From Cristatella mucedo (taxonomy: Eukaryota; Bryozoa; Phylactolaemata; Cristatellidae), in contig WPIO01000064.1 in assembly GCA_009760855.2 (NCBI GenBank), positions 917,501-975,000 of the forward strand: a DNA stretch of 57,500 nt, written 5' to 3'. Positions 1 to 11,020 of this stretch are shown one piece after another; within the stretch, counting starts at the first letter, position 1; each line of letters opens with the position of its first letter. A model generated the notes under the pieces. It made no database searches, was not told the DNA's origin, and worked only from the letters and a program-made list of their open reading frames with translations. Position numbers and translations under genes: made by a program.

Positions 1-505
1 TTGACATTCTTTTGGCAGACTAAACCGCATTTCTGGCGTATATTTTTCCATCTATAAGCCATCCCTCAACTAGCATCCCAGCAGTATTTGGGCACCACAG
101 GTGCCATTTCCGCTGCTCACGACGGCTGTCAGCTCATCTCAGTCGTAGGTCAAAGGTTTCAGCGCCTGTCATTCCTTCTCGAGCTGAACTTGCCATGCTC
201 AGCCACTGGGACGCGAGAGATTAATGTCAGCGGCAGCCGTATGCCCTCCTTGGGTTGAGGCACCTTGTGCAGCCTCGTACAGTCGTCGGCTCTTGCTGTG
301 CACCGCTTAAAAAACCAAATCACGAATGCAATGTTCCCTACCCTGGACAGACGCAGTGCTAAGAGCAGAAATCAAACATCCGCTTGACAATTTCTCGCTC
401 TTGGCGACCGACATTGCTGCCTATGCCAGCGCGTCGTATCGCCTCCCGAAAGCTCAGCTGAAATCGTGAATGTGATGCCGGCACTAACTGTACGCCCACG
501 TCTAG
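1..505. other. Intron or upstream sequence of the aminopeptidase gene
   Basis: No exon was recognised here. The next exon (506) begins in phase 2, so an earlier exon must exist. I looked for the family's segment between the catalytic domain and the following beta-rich domain and found no convincing match with a usable splice donor. The sequence is probably intronic. Confidence 0.5.
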
Positions 506-588
506 ATACAAATGGATGATACCTCTGAGCTACATAACATCAACCAACCAAACGAATCGAACGTGGATGTCGAGCACGGGGGAGAACG
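506..588 (+). CDS. M1 aminopeptidase, first visible exon (domain III strand)
   Basis: The exon encodes YKWMIPLSYITSTNQTN followed by about ten more residues. It fits the start of the small beta-sandwich domain that follows the catalytic domain in M1 zinc aminopeptidases, where a (Y/F)xWxIPLxYxTS pattern is usual. The acceptor is ctag before 506 and the donor is gtaagc at 589. It starts with the third base of a codon and ends with the first base (g), which joins TG of the next exon to give Val. The joined product runs directly into the conserved segment ending GFYRVNYP. Two N-x-T sequons suggest an extracellular, glycosylated domain. The exon is short and was found by pattern plus phase, so it is slightly less certain than the later ones. 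Confidence 0.8.
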
Positions 589-1569
589 GTAAGCCAAAGT
601 GGAGCGGCGGTTTCCCAGATTTCACTACGGCACTTTAAAGTTGAATGTCGATGAAATGACCACCGACAAGTTTAGCCAGTCGTAAGCCCGTGATAAGCGA
701 TCGTCGGCGATTGAGCACTGGATAAATGGCTCGCACTGCATCCAGAAGCTTCTTACTCCAGATGCCTTGTGGTATAGCATTCTAGCGAACTCGTCTGCGC
801 ACCGAGCTCGAGTAAATCGAAGATCCGCTAGCTAAGGTAACAATATCGAATGCCCAAGGTGTCTCGGAAGAGATGGTAAAAAGTCCTGCTTTTTAAGAGC
901 TTCTAAACTTGAGCATTTGTCGATGAAGCCGAGTGAAGTCAACTCGCTTTCTAAAAAGCAGCAGCCGCTTGGTAGACCTCACAAATTTAGGCTCAACCGG
1001 ATACTAATAATATCGATTTGCGCCCTTTTCGCACAAAGTATGAAACCTATGTCCAAGAGATCAACGTAGCCCGTAAAAGAGAACTTCTCTTGCCCCGGAA
1101 GAACTTGGGCTGCCAGTAAACGCAATAGACTCTATGTTCGTCAAATTCAATAAGGCGTATGAAGAAAGTAAGCGAATAATATAGACGCAGTAATATTTTG
1201 AAGTTGACGTATTACCTAACTAAATGCAGACCAGGCTTTTTAGAACCTAGTACCATGGCATTTAATTAAGCTAGACAGGTTGACCTAAAAATTAAGCTCT
1301 TCCTTGTTAAAGTAAGAAAGGTCATCGGAAACTAGGAACACCAATTCCAAAAAAACTCTGTTAAACGTTATAGGATGAAATCAGCCAACTGAAACACCTA
1401 ACTAGCCTACTATTGACTTTCGCAGCCTAATCTGCATTGCTTCAAAGTATTTAATCTCGAATGCGAGGTCTTCTTTGCTTGAAGATTTTTGCCCTTAAAT
1501 TTATGTATTTTTCTAACCTTGTGTAAGCAAAGTTATGGGACATTTGCTTCTTGAATTTCTTAAGCTATT
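589..1569. other. Intron sequence, nothing recognised
   Basis: This lies between the first visible aminopeptidase exon and a LINE-A copy. No coding, RNA or repeat signal was recognised. Confidence 0.6.
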
Positions 1570-1574
1570 AGAAA

Positions 1575-3660
1575 ATAATAATAATAATAATGCACTTGAT
1601 AAAGCGCCCCCAGAGAACTCAACCTCTCTCTCTAGGCGCTTTACACTTGCTGCAAAGGGAAATGCAATTGAACGGTGAGTAAAGTCATGCTTCATAAACA
1701 AAAAAATTGAATAGCAGGGTTAGGGGTGACATGCAGAGGGTCAGCATGCAAATATGGTAAGTGGCAACATGCACAGTGTCAGCACGCATAAGCACATGAA
1801 TGACGAATCACAGGGACCCACTAAATGCTGTGGTAAATAGGTGTGCTTTTAAGTTCTTTTTAAATGTTGTCAAGTCAGGAGATGTTCTGATGCATGTCGG
1901 GAGGGAGTTCCAGGTTTTGGGAGCATTCGAACTAAATGCATGGTCTCAAAGGATTTGAGGTTTGTACGAGATATTTGTAGGCTGCTGGATTCCGAAAAGC
2001 GGGTGGTACGATGCTTGGCCTGCTGGGGGAGTAAATCTGAGAGATAGGCTGGAGCCAAAGAATGAAGTGACCTCAAAGTGAGGGACAAAACCTTGAAGTC
2101 AATCCGTTGCTTGACTGGTAACCAGTGCAGGTCGGCGAGAAGTGGAGTAATGTGGCAACTGCTACGCTCATGACAGAAAAGCCTAGCTGCAGAGTTTTGC
2201 ACCAGCTGCAATCGCCTGATCGCACATGCTCATAGGCCAGCAAGCAGTGAGTTTTAGATGTCGAGACGGGATGTCACGAATGCATGGACCAACTTATATG
2301 TGGTATCCTTATCTAAACAAGGCCGAATTTTAGCAATATTATGAAGCTGAAAATAAGCAGATTTGACTGTGGACTTGGTATGGTCGTCTGACGAGAGGTC
2401 ACTTTGGAACATGACACCTATATTTCGAGCTGATTCAACTGGAGATGTGCTGGCAGAGCCAATTTTGCGCTTCGGCCTTTCCAATTTGTGAATCACATTG
2501 GGTTTGCCCATAAATAGTAAGCTAGTTTTATCATCATTGAGTTTTAGAAAATTTGCTGCCATCCATGTGCGGATGTCATCAAAACATGCAGCAAGTGAGT
2601 TGAGAGAGTTTGAGGTGCTCGAAGGCTGCAAGGGATCAAAGCAAAGTTACAACTGAGTGTCATCCACATAGAAACGAAAGCCTACATTGTGCTTGGCAAT
2701 AACAGCAGCAAGAGGGAGAGTATAAACCGTGACAAGAACCTGACCTAGCACGGAGCCCTGAGGTACTCCATATTTCAGAGGTACCTTGGATGATCTTTGT
2801 CCATTCACGTCAGTACTCTGTAGTCTCCCGCTGAGATAGGACCTGAACCACTGCAGAGCAGTGCCAGTGATGCCCAGGCGAGATGAAAGGCGCTCTAGAA
2901 GAACTTTGTGATCGATGGTATCAAAAGCTGCCAAAAGATCGAGCAAAACAAGCAGAGACACTACCTATGTGTGCATTCGTAAGTAGGTCGTTGTAGACCC
3001 TAGGCAATGCTGACTCTGTGGAGTGATTAGCTCTAAAGCCAGACTGGAACTTACTAGCAAGGTAAGGTGTGAGGTTTCAATATATGAGTTTAGCTGGTCC
3101 GCCACGACCCGTTCCAGTGTCTTTGATGAGAATGGTAGAAGGGAGACTGGGCGGTAGTTGCTTAAGTTCTCTTGGTCTGGTGTCGATTTCTTGAGAAGTC
3201 ACCTGACTACAGCTTTTTTGAAAGGTGCTGGGACATGACCTGAGGCTAATGACATAGTAATGATGTTAGTTATGCATAGCAGCAACAGATCAATGCAACG
3301 TAGGGGGAACTACAGTGGGAATAGAGTCGAGGACTTGTCTTCTTTGATTGAGATGCGAACTTCAGGACTAGATCACTAGTGACCTGCTTAAATGTAGACA
3401 TTGAAGTTCAGCCAGGAATCGGAGAACAGCATTCTAGTGGAGATGTTGTCATCGCAGGGATGGATTCTCTGATCTTGTCTATTTTCTGCACAAAGAATCG
3501 AGAGAAGCGATCGGCTAGATTATCACAAGGATAATTATGTAGACATAAAAGGAAGCCATTGCACCAAGGTTGTTTAGTATGAGGACCCGCACAAAAACTA
3601 TGGTAAATATCCCACCAATTTTTGCACGAGAAATACAGCCCATGAAAGGCCATGAAGCCC
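1575..3660 (-). mobile_element. LINE-A copy, 5'-truncated non-LTR retrotransposon
   Basis: This is the longest LINE-A copy. Read on the minus strand it holds the region before the reverse transcriptase (about 3653-3408), the reverse transcriptase (about 2961-2250), a C-terminal module (2211-1870), a 3' untranslated tail and an (ATT)n end near 1575. The tail includes a hairpin at about 1600-1650 (arms AAAGCGCC/GGGCGCTT, inner AGAGA/TCTCT) seen in every copy of the family. Overall it resembles the CR1/L2 group of non-LTR elements. The LINE sits inside an intron of the aminopeptidase gene in antisense orientation. Confidence 0.9.
1870..3653 (-). pseudogene. LINE-A reverse transcriptase ORF remnant
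   Basis: Reverse transcriptase motifs are clear: AFDTIDHKVLLERL (motif A, first catalytic Asp), GVPQGSVLG (motif B) and FYVDDTQL (motif C, second and third Asp; YVDD instead of the commoner YADD). Upstream is LADRFSRFFVQKIDKIR, typical of the pre-RT linker. Downstream are NFLKLNDDKT and HWLPVKQRIDFKVL, then the C-terminal LAPAYLSDLL segment. Directly after motif C a TAA stands where other copies have a Tyr codon. Other breaks split the frame near 2220 and 2960-3400. The copy is therefore inactive but only moderately decayed. Confidence 0.88.
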
Positions 3661-4190
3661 CAGGTTTTATTATCTTAGAGCTCAAGCTAAAGTTAAAGTT
3701 CGAGAGTTCATTACTAAATAAAATTCTTGCAGAATTTAGTTAACCGTGCTGTAGACAAAAGATATTACCTTTCGAATTTTTTTACATGAGCCATCGTGGC
3801 TGGTCAGAGTAACGTTTATCAAAATAGTCATGTAATTGGAAGCTGCAAATCCCTATACATGACAAGGTACTATCATCCGCAATGGCTAGGTTAAGGTATT
3901 AACAACTCCCTTGGCCCACTCTAAGCTAAGCGTTTGTAATTCAGCATCGACAAGCCTGTCGAGACCGGTTCGAAGTCTGTACAACGCGAGGTGCTAAAAA
4001 TACTAGTTGATTCAACAGATTTGTATAGCGGTAGAAGAGTCAAAAAGGCTATACTGAACTATATGTTACGGACCTGTAAGTATAGCCGATAATTACAAAA
4101 ATAGAACACATTTAGTACCGTGCCCCTTCTCCGGAGGGGAAGCCGTCGATCGTGGTTGACCAAAGTAGACAAAGCTAAATACTTCACTTT
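3661..4190. other. Intron sequence with a decayed SINE-A fragment
   Basis: Mostly featureless. At 4006-4066 the sequence ctagttgattcaacag, followed by a tatagcgg...agaagagtc...ggctat pattern, matches the 3' half of SINE-A (minus strand). The tRNA-like half is not recognisable. Confidence 0.45.
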
Positions 4191-4194
4191 CAGC

Positions 4195-4400
4195 TACATC
4201 CTTTAGTTCTCAGATTCTCCTAAGACGGTAAATCAGATGTCAGATCCTCAAAGGACAAGGAATTGAATCGCATATCTTCCAACAACGATAAATCAGTTCT
4301 CAGATTCCCACAGGGCAATTATTTACCTCACAGATCCTCTTCCATTGATGATAAATCAGCTCTCGGATTTTTCCTGACTGAACGATATTTATCTCTATTG
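4195..4400. repeat. Degenerate minisatellite, left part
   Basis: Imperfect tandem units of roughly 50-65 bp share the core gataaatcagctctcagat followed by tctcc or tcctc. Copies are visible near 4200, 4230, 4290, 4335 and 4355. The same core resumes at 4700-4815 on the other side of a LINE-A tail, so this was one array before the insertion. Confidence 0.65.
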
Positions 4401-4454
4401 TAGCTCTGCAAATCCACAAAGATTGTGTGGATGTTAAGCACGAGAGATTTTTAT

Positions 4455-4690
4455 AGTGCAATCGACATGTAAGCGGTTTTTGGTACGCATTTATTAATAA
4501 TATAAGTAATTATAAATTTGTGTAGCATCCTCAGAGAAATTAATCTGTTTATAGGCAGTTTACGTACGCTGCAAAGGATGCAAATACGAATGGTTAGTGG
4601 TAACATGGTCAGTGACAGCAAGCATAGCGAGGTTAGAGGTGACATGCACAGGGTCAGTATGAAAATATGGCTAGTGGCAGCACGAATGAG
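4455..4690 (-). mobile_element. LINE-A 3' tail inserted in the minisatellite
   Basis: Diverged LINE-A tail on the minus strand. It has a (TTAATA)-rich end near 4485-4505, hairpin arms around 4525-4565, then the gtgacatgcacagggtcag segment at about 4642-4660. It separates two blocks of the same minisatellite. Confidence 0.7.
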
Positions 4691-4699
4691 CCAATAGAC

Positions 4700-4815
4700 T
4701 CGAGCAGCTCTCAGATTCTCCCAGAACACACGATCAGCTCTCTCAGATCCTCCGCGGACAATGAATCGCCTTTCAGATCTTCCCAGCATAATGAATCAGC
4801 TCTCAATTTCTTTCA
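4700..4815. repeat. Degenerate minisatellite, right part
   Basis: Three to four units of about 32-36 bp with the core atcagctctcagatyctccc and an acaatgaat or cataatgaat spacer. It continues the block at 4195-4400. Short open frames here are consequences of the repeat and not genes. Confidence 0.65.
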
Positions 4816-5454
4816 TGCAAGGGTGGATGGATGCAGAAGCTCTTGCTCTCCGAGTCCAAGTAAGTCGCTTGCAAAACACTTACTTGACGATCTTTTCACC
4901 TGCTGCCAACTTGAGCACCTCTTGTGCACCAAGCGTTAGCTCTCACTTCTATCTTCGTATTTTCTCAAGTGCATTACACTAGGCTCGTTTCGTGCATAAT
5001 CAAAAATCTGTCAGAGAAGAGGCGACACAACCAAACCGTGCCCGGGGCATTCGTATAAAAGCCCCGGAGCCAAACATTGTCGCTATATTATGCTTGAGGC
5101 GTCACCTGCGATTAAATATGCAGCTCTCTAATGGATTTCTCCCAGCAGCCGCCAGATAGCATCAATGATGCGTGGCTATAGGTTCATTGAGAGTACCGTT
5201 TGGCAGGAATTATTTATGTTTATTTTTGCAGATAACTCATTGCAAGTTTACAAAATTTTAGAGATAATACAAGCAATATGCCGAATAACCTATATGATTA
5301 TGAAACAGCTATATGCTCATTAAAGCTGCAACCGAGGATGTTACTAGGCGCCTGCGTTCACATCGCTCTTGCAGAGTCACAACTAATTTCCATGTTAACG
5401 ATTACTTACTCGTGCGTTTTCCCCCGCTGTGACTGACCGCAGTATAATTTTCAG
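4816..5454. other. Intron sequence, nothing recognised
   Basis: No feature was recognised apart from an isolated TATA-like string (cgtataaaag at about 5050-5059), which lies within the intron and has no other promoter context. Confidence 0.55.
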
Positions 5455-5576
5455 TGAGTATACCTTTTGAGCTGAATGACAACAGCCAGTGGATAAAATT
5501 CAACCGAGGATCGACAGGGTTCTACAGGGTAAACTACCCGAAAGAACTCTGGGAACGCCTGGGGAAAGTGGTCCAG
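5455..5576 (+). CDS. M1 aminopeptidase exon, GFYRVNY segment
   Basis: The exon encodes SIPFELNDNSQWIKFN, then a GSTGFYRVNYPKELWERLG segment. The WIKxNxxxxGFYRVNYP pattern is a hallmark of M1 aminopeptidases (APA, APN and ERAP types), at the end of the beta-sandwich domain and the start of the C-terminal helical domain. The acceptor is tttttcag before 5455 and the donor is gtcagt at 5577. It enters in phase 1, completing a Val codon with the exon at 506-588, and leaves in phase 0. The following intron is only 217 bp. The wider open frame that continues past 5576 is intronic read-through. Confidence 0.93.
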
Positions 5577-5793
5577 GTCAGTGGGCCAGGTCAGGTCAGC
5601 GAATGGCTCGCTCCTTCAATCCGGCAACTTCTCGGTTCTTCCTCAAACAACTCAAGGACCATGGCCATACTGAGACGCCGCCACTGCCTCGTGCTAGGCG
5701 GGGCTAACGTGCTAGGCGGGGCTGACTTACTCGATGCCGTGTCCCTTTCGGGGTGTCTCACGTGCTCAGCGGACGCATTTTTCACATTTGCAG
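5577..5793. other. Short intron with an 18-bp tandem duplication
   Basis: GT-AG intron of 217 bp. The 13-mer gctaggcggggct occurs at 5694-5706 and again at 5712-5724, giving an 18-bp duplicated unit. The same 13-mer recurs at 32724-32736. Confidence 0.8.
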
Positions 5794-5997
5794 GACTTGA
5801 GCGTCGAGGATCGAGCGGGCTTGATCAATGACGCCCTGAACCTGGCGAGGTCTGGCTACCTCAACTACTCGGTGGCGCTGCCGTTCGTGCGCTACCTCGA
5901 GAAGGAGACCGAGTACGTCCCGTGGATCACCGCCATTAGCGCCTTAAACTACGTGTCAAAGTTGATGGAAGCCAGAAACGAGAATCGAGAATGGCAG
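5794..5997 (+). CDS. M1 aminopeptidase exon, DRAGLINDA segment
   Basis: This 68-codon exon encodes DLSVEDRAGLINDALNLAR, then residues including SGYLNYSVALPFVRYLEKE and TEYVPW. The DRAxLIxDAxxLAR...LxYxxALxLxxYLxxExxYxPW series is the best conserved part of the ERAP1-like C-terminal helical domain. In aminopeptidase A this region helps close the active-site cavity. The acceptor is catttgcag and the donor is gtaagc at 5998; both phases are 0. The next exon, at 10941, also begins in phase 0. Confidence 0.95.
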
Positions 5998-6244
5998 GTA
6001 AGCTGGAGGTCCTAGGGAAAAGGGAAGGTAAACTCGTGCGAGTAGACACACACCCGTTTCACTATGACACAATATAGCTATGACAAAAACGAAAGGAAGC
6101 AATATCTATTTACTTATGCACTGGCAATAATACACTGCTAGGGCTCGAGTCTCTGGTCTCAGATAGCATAGGTCCAAATACTCAGTATGCCTAGACGGAG
6201 CTCCGTCGTCTCAAGCTCCACGACAAGATTGCTCTCGTTGAGGT

Positions 6245-6345
6245 ACTTAATTCTTAGCCTTTGGGTAAGGTGTTTGCACTTCACATTCCAGGTCATGAGT
6301 TCGAGACCTGCGGGACGCAATTTTTATATATTGCCTAGCAAGCAT
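6245..6345 (+). mobile_element. SINE-C copy (tRNA-like)
   Basis: It contains gagttcgagacctgcggg, a good Pol III B-box-like string, about 40 bp after a gggtaaggtg A-box-like region. It is followed by gcaatt...tattgcctag, which also follows the related copy at 7795-7900. A tRNA-derived SINE is likely. A tRNA gene is not, since no full cloverleaf can be formed. Confidence 0.5.
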
Positions 6346-6717
6346 GAATGATTGCTGCTAAAGCTATTCTTTCACTCCATAGATATGGCTGTTGAATCGG
6401 CGAATGTTTACTTTTTGATTCCGCTACTAGGTTGTGCCACAACGTGAGCTGTCCGTATGTGTACACAGATTCTGGAGACAGCCTATAGGCTCCATTTCGA
6501 CTTAAACGCCGCTGAGGCATCGGCAACTTCCAGTCAAGGCTGCTGTCGCTGGAAGCACGGAAATTAGGATTCAAACTTGGGAGATCTATGTTGATAATCA
6601 TAGACATTTAGCCAGTTGTGAAAGTGGGCACTGTGAGCTGAATCACCAACGAGTCCGGCTGGATGGGGCGGGCCGGGCAACTGTGAGGAAGAGGGAGCCG
6701 ACAAAGGCGCAGCAGCC

Positions 6718-6870
6718 ATTAATAATGTTGACAATGATAATGCACTCGATAAAGCGTCCTCAGAGAACTCAATCTCTTTCGAGGCGCTTCACATTTGCTA
6801 CAAAGGGAAACGCGATTGAACAAGTGAGAAATGTCATGCTTGATAAACAACATGACAATAACGTGGAATT
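6718..6870 (-). mobile_element. LINE-A 3' tail
   Basis: Minus-strand solo tail. An AAT-rich end is at 6720-6740, the hairpin is at about 6750-6795 (AAGCGT...GGCGCTT, AGAGA/TCTCT), then the aaagggaaacgcgattgaac and catgcttgataaacaac segments. It is truncated soon after 6860. Confidence 0.8.
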
Positions 6871-7794
6871 TAGGGAATTTCGAGCATCCAGCTCAAAAGA
6901 TCAAAGTCCTGCCGAAAAAGCCTGCACTTGCAATCTTGGCCCTCTTTCGATGCTCGGCGGTCCCTAAAGGATGGTCCATCGGGGCATCCAGAGAGTAGCC
7001 ACCGAAATATTGGAGTGGTGAGGAGGCTTTGAAAACTGTGTCAACAGTTCGCCAGTTCCCGATCCTAGGAGCTCAGTTCCAACTGAGCTCCCGACGTCGC
7101 CTAACTTTGAAAGACTTTAAAATAAAGCACCAGTCTACTCGTTACTCTCAGCAATCGCTCCATCCGTGTGAAGAACTTTTCGTCTGTGCTTAAGCGTGCA
7201 GCGTTTGCACGTTTTATCATTAGGCAATTGAAGCGATTCATTTCTTATCTGAAGTACATTAAAACAATGATTTGCTTTTCTTTGAGTGAAAAAATATTTA
7301 CTTTTATTTGAATTTTTTTGTGAACATTAATTACATTTGTTTATTATACAGAAGAATGTCACATACAATTGTCCATTTTGGAGGCTCAACAACTTTGTAG
7401 GCGGCTTTTAGAAAGCTCGTTGGGTACTCAAAGGCTAGGTTCGAAGAGGGGTCTATCATTTTTTGTATAAAGAGGTGATCAGATTTTGAATATTCAAAGA
7501 GAAAATTCTGATTATAAAAATCTTAAGAGGCATGTAAAGCCTTCATAATGCACCAGCTTTGGGACTCCAAAATGAAAGTAAACAACTTTCTCAAAATGGA
7601 TAAGTCTGAAAGAGGCTCCTGAGCTGCGCATTCGCAGCTTCGGTCTCTGCCGAAGCTCCGGGTGAAGCAATTTCTTTACACGGGATATAGAGAGCCTAAT
7701 CGGGCGGCAATTTATCAGCATGCAGCTTCATTGTGTATTTCTTTAGTAGCAGAATTTTCATGGAAATCGAATCGGTTGTTTTTCGATGGGGCAA
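6871..7794. other. Intron sequence, nothing recognised
   Basis: No exon or known repeat was recognised. The sequence is AT-rich around 7200-7360. Confidence 0.55.
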
Positions 7795-7900
7795 CCGTAG
7801 ATCTTACCTAGGGGTCAGGTGCTCACACTTCACCGCCCGGGTAGTGGCTTCGAGTGCTGCAGCAGGCAATTCTGTATTGCCTACTGCACGCCTGGCGATA
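7795..7900 (+). mobile_element. SINE-C copy, diverged
   Basis: It shares a string of matches with the copy at 6245-6345: ggtgctcacacttcacc, then ggcttcgagtgctgcag, then gcaattctgtattgccta. The order and spacing are the same, which supports a dispersed family. Confidence 0.4.
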
Positions 7901-9250
7901 GCCAATACGGCTCTTTAGTCGCAGTGGAGATTAATCACTTGAATTAGCTAACATTTACTTTACCACTACTATGCATACAGCTACCGGACTAAAAGCTTTC
8001 AGGAGGCAGCTTAAGGCTCTTCAAACGGGCCTATTTCTTAAACGTCTAAAGAGAATTTCTAGCCGAGCGCCCTCGGTTTTGACACTCCTCAGAAACAGAG
8101 GAGTATGTCTTTATACTGATTTGCTTTAAAAATGCTGTAGCGGCTCCTGAACAAAAAAACTGCAGTACACGAATGGAAAATGGCTGATTCGCCATCTTAC
8201 TCCCGAGCAATGATCCGGGGCGGGGCGGGGGATTCAACAGAAAGACCTGCTTCAGTGCGCGACTCTAGGGCTCCCCAAAATTGAAATGGAAATTTATTTG
8301 GAGGAATCAAACAGCTTTTCTTACTGGATTCTATGGAGAGGGTTCTAGCATGGAAGAGAATCCTCAACGCATAGGCTTAGCCTGTTACCTCAGTCCCTGG
8401 TACGTTCCTCCACCTTCCCAATCGTAAAAATATTGGGGTTTCGGTGATGCTACTCATTCAGTGCAAGCTATGAACATTATGTCGAATCACTGATTCATTT
8501 TTTCCAAGCGGATCAAGCCAAACACTCTTTCCGTTGGTTCTGCTGCTAATAAAAGCGAGGCCTTTCCACATTCCCTAGCAAAAGGCAGTGTAAGAGAAGA
8601 TGACTCTAACAGAACCTGACAATTTCAGGCCGCTCCCCCGTGAACCTGCATTCCGTATTCGCCTTCGCCTCGAACGTTCAGTGCTCTGCCCAAGGGGTTC
8701 AAACGTACACAACTGGGACAATTGCTGACTCTACTGGCTCTTAAGGGTGCATCTTCGTCGGACGACGCAGAAACCCCAACAAAGGTTGATTGCCGTTAAC
8801 TGATAAGCTTAATGCATTGCAGAGATCGTGTCTCGGTGATCAGAGAACAAAACTGCATGCGACCGTGTTCTTCATAATAGTAAAAACTTTATTTGAGCAC
8901 GGCAGCTTTGTCAGAAAACCGTGTATCCTCGATTTTTCGGACTTCACGTGAGTTCGACTGCAGCTACTGTCTTTGGCCGCCCATTGGATCTAATCGTCGT
9001 TGATTGTAGTTTGCAGCTTTCGATGCACGAGCAGAATAATTAATGCATGAGCAGACTATAAAAAATAGCACCTGATTTAGTTGACTTCATTGTGGCACTA
9101 TGATATGTACTTCATCTACTTGGCAGCTCTACCCCTCTTGTAAAGAAAAAAACAATTTATTTGTGCAGCTAAGAGAACTGAGTATTTGTCTAAATGTGTC
9201 GCATATGCTGCGGGGCTCAAGCCTACGACATTGGTCGTTAATTTGAGCAC
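7901..9250. other. Intron sequence, nothing recognised
   Basis: No gene, RNA or repeat family was identified. The sequence is ordinary in composition. Confidence 0.5.
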
Positions 9251-9254
9251 ATGA

Positions 9255-9350
9255 TGACTCGTACTTTTACTTACTTTTACTACTTTTACTTACTTTTGTC
9301 GTAAAGGCGAGCACCTTAACTCTCGGGCTAAACCAGGGCCACCAGAAAAG
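9255..9350 (-). mobile_element. SINE-B fragment
   Basis: The 5' tRNA-like part on the minus strand is seen as gcgagcaccttaactctcgggctaa, matching the gtttagtccagtgattaag start of SINE-B (compare 49426-49592). A short (TTTACTTAC)-type stretch at 9270-9298 interrupts it. Confidence 0.35.
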
Positions 9351-9484
9351 AACTGGTTGCTGTAAGAGTCAAACCAACAAACTGGATAGTGATTTTCGAG
9401 GAAGTCACTATTGAGCTAAGAGCGAGAGCACAGCATATCTCTCAGCCTGGATCTCACTTCGGACTTGCTTCACAACATCTCCTT

Positions 9485-9690
9485 AATGACCTAATTTAAA
9501 AATAAAGTATATTACAATTATAATAAATAAATATTTTTCTATAAAATAATTAATGATGATTTATAATTAATATTAATAAAAATTAACTAATATAACTTTT
9601 TATTATTAATAGTTTAACAGTTTAATTATTAATAATAATTTAATTGATACACAATATTAAAATTTTATATTTTTTTATTATAACTAAATA
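9485..9690. repeat. AT-rich low-complexity block
   Basis: About 200 bp of nearly pure A/T with many aataat, attaat and taaaa strings directly upstream of a LINE-A tail. It could be a decayed (ATT)n tail of an older element. Confidence 0.6.
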
Positions 9691-9955
9691 AACTAAACAC
9701 GCATCTATTTGTCGCAGCATTTCGTGGATACCTGTGATTCGACTTCTATATGCTCATGCGTGCTGTCACCGTTCAGGCTGCCACTAACCATATTTGCATG
9801 CTCACCTTGTGCATGTCACCCCTAACCATATTATTCTTGTTGTTATTATTCTACGAGTAGCCGTTTGATCGTGCTTCCTTTGCAGCCAATTAAAAGTACC
9901 AACAAAGAAATTTTCTCCTAGGGCGCCATATCAAACGTATTGTAGTCATTTTTTT
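9690..9955 (+). mobile_element. LINE-A 3' tail
   Basis: Plus-strand tail containing gtgctgtcaccgttcaggctgcc, gcatgtcacccctaaccata, the cctttgcagc segment and a strongly diverged hairpin region (9905-9945). Confidence 0.75.
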
Positions 9956-10940
9956 ATAGCATATTAAGCTACCGATAGCAACAGATTAAATAATGAATGA
10001 TCGATTGCATAACACACTTTTGAAGCATAATTATTGAACAACCTGAGAAAACTACGTGCGTATTTCCTGCCAGATAGTTTTCTTTGCCAGGCCTTATTCA
10101 TAGCCAGGCATTGTTCCTAGAAGAACCAGGAAGTAGCGCGTCAAGTGTCGCTGTTACTAAATTGGCTGGACTATCTTATTAAAATAGGACCTTATCAATT
10201 TATGAAACATGTAATCATATCCTTCTATGATTTAGCCAAGACTGTCAAGTCTTGGCAGGTGCGATGTGCTTGCTATACCACTTAAGCGTCAGTTCGATAA
10301 CTCGATAGGGCGGAGCAGCTATAAAGCAGGGTGAATAACTGCTATGTCGTCATTTGTGCAGGCGACAAAGCGCTGCCCAAGCTCTGTGGCCTAACACCGA
10401 CATATGTGGAGCATTGTTTACGTCAAAATCTTTCTTCAATTGCTGTGAATCGCTGGGGTATGATTGGTTTCTTCTGAATGGCAAAAACGCCTATTAGCAG
10501 CGAACTAAACTAGAGACGGCCAGAAGCAACGACAGCCACCACTAAGCCCATGGGACAGCAAGCGGCAGAGGACAGGACTTGATCTCAACGTGCTTTGTAT
10601 CACTAATCAAATACCGCAGTCTGACAGGGTGTATTTTTTCAGCGTGACTCTCAAATGAGAAACCCGAATAGAGTTTCTGTGATTTAGCTTGACAATCTGT
10701 ATAGAAAAGACTACAGTTTAGCGATAAAACCTATTACTTTGTAAACTTACATTGAAGCATCTACTCCGCTCTCTTTCGAAGGAGAGTCAGCGCACAGACA
10801 GACCAGTGTGCAGCTTTGGTAGAGGTAGTCATTGTTGTTTGGTAGTCATTTTTTTTTCTCTTGAGTAGATTAAAGTAATTACATCACCGATTGGTTGTTC
10901 AACGGTTAAATGACGCATTTCAGTGCAATTCGTGTTTTAG
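9956..10940. other. Intron sequence, nothing recognised
   Basis: Intron leading to the acceptor at 10940. No feature was recognised. Confidence 0.55.
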
Positions 10941-11020
10941 AATTTCACAAGATCACTTTTGAAATCAGTCTACTCTAAAGATCTTTGGCCTACAAGCCAG
11001 AAAAAATCTCATTTATCCGA
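10941..11020 (+). CDS. M1 aminopeptidase small exon, SLLKSVYSKDLW segment
   Basis: This 80-bp exon encodes NFTRSLLKSVYSKDLW then a short tail with SHLS. M1 enzymes have a (Y/F)xRxLxxPxYxxLGW segment followed by SHLxxLLR exactly at this point. The acceptor is cgtgttttag before 10941 and the donor is a consensus gtaagt at 11021. It enters in phase 0, matching the exit of 5794-5997, and leaves in phase 2 (GA), matching the one-base start of 15331-15483. The LLR-type residues just before the next helix appear shortened by about three residues relative to mammalian aminopeptidase A. NFT is a potential N-glycosylation site. Confidence 0.78.

Noticed and set aside
5050-5060. TATA box (cgtataaaag)
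   Set aside because: It lies in an intron of the aminopeptidase gene with no gene start downstream in a matching position; probably chance. The same applies to cgtatataag at 27472.
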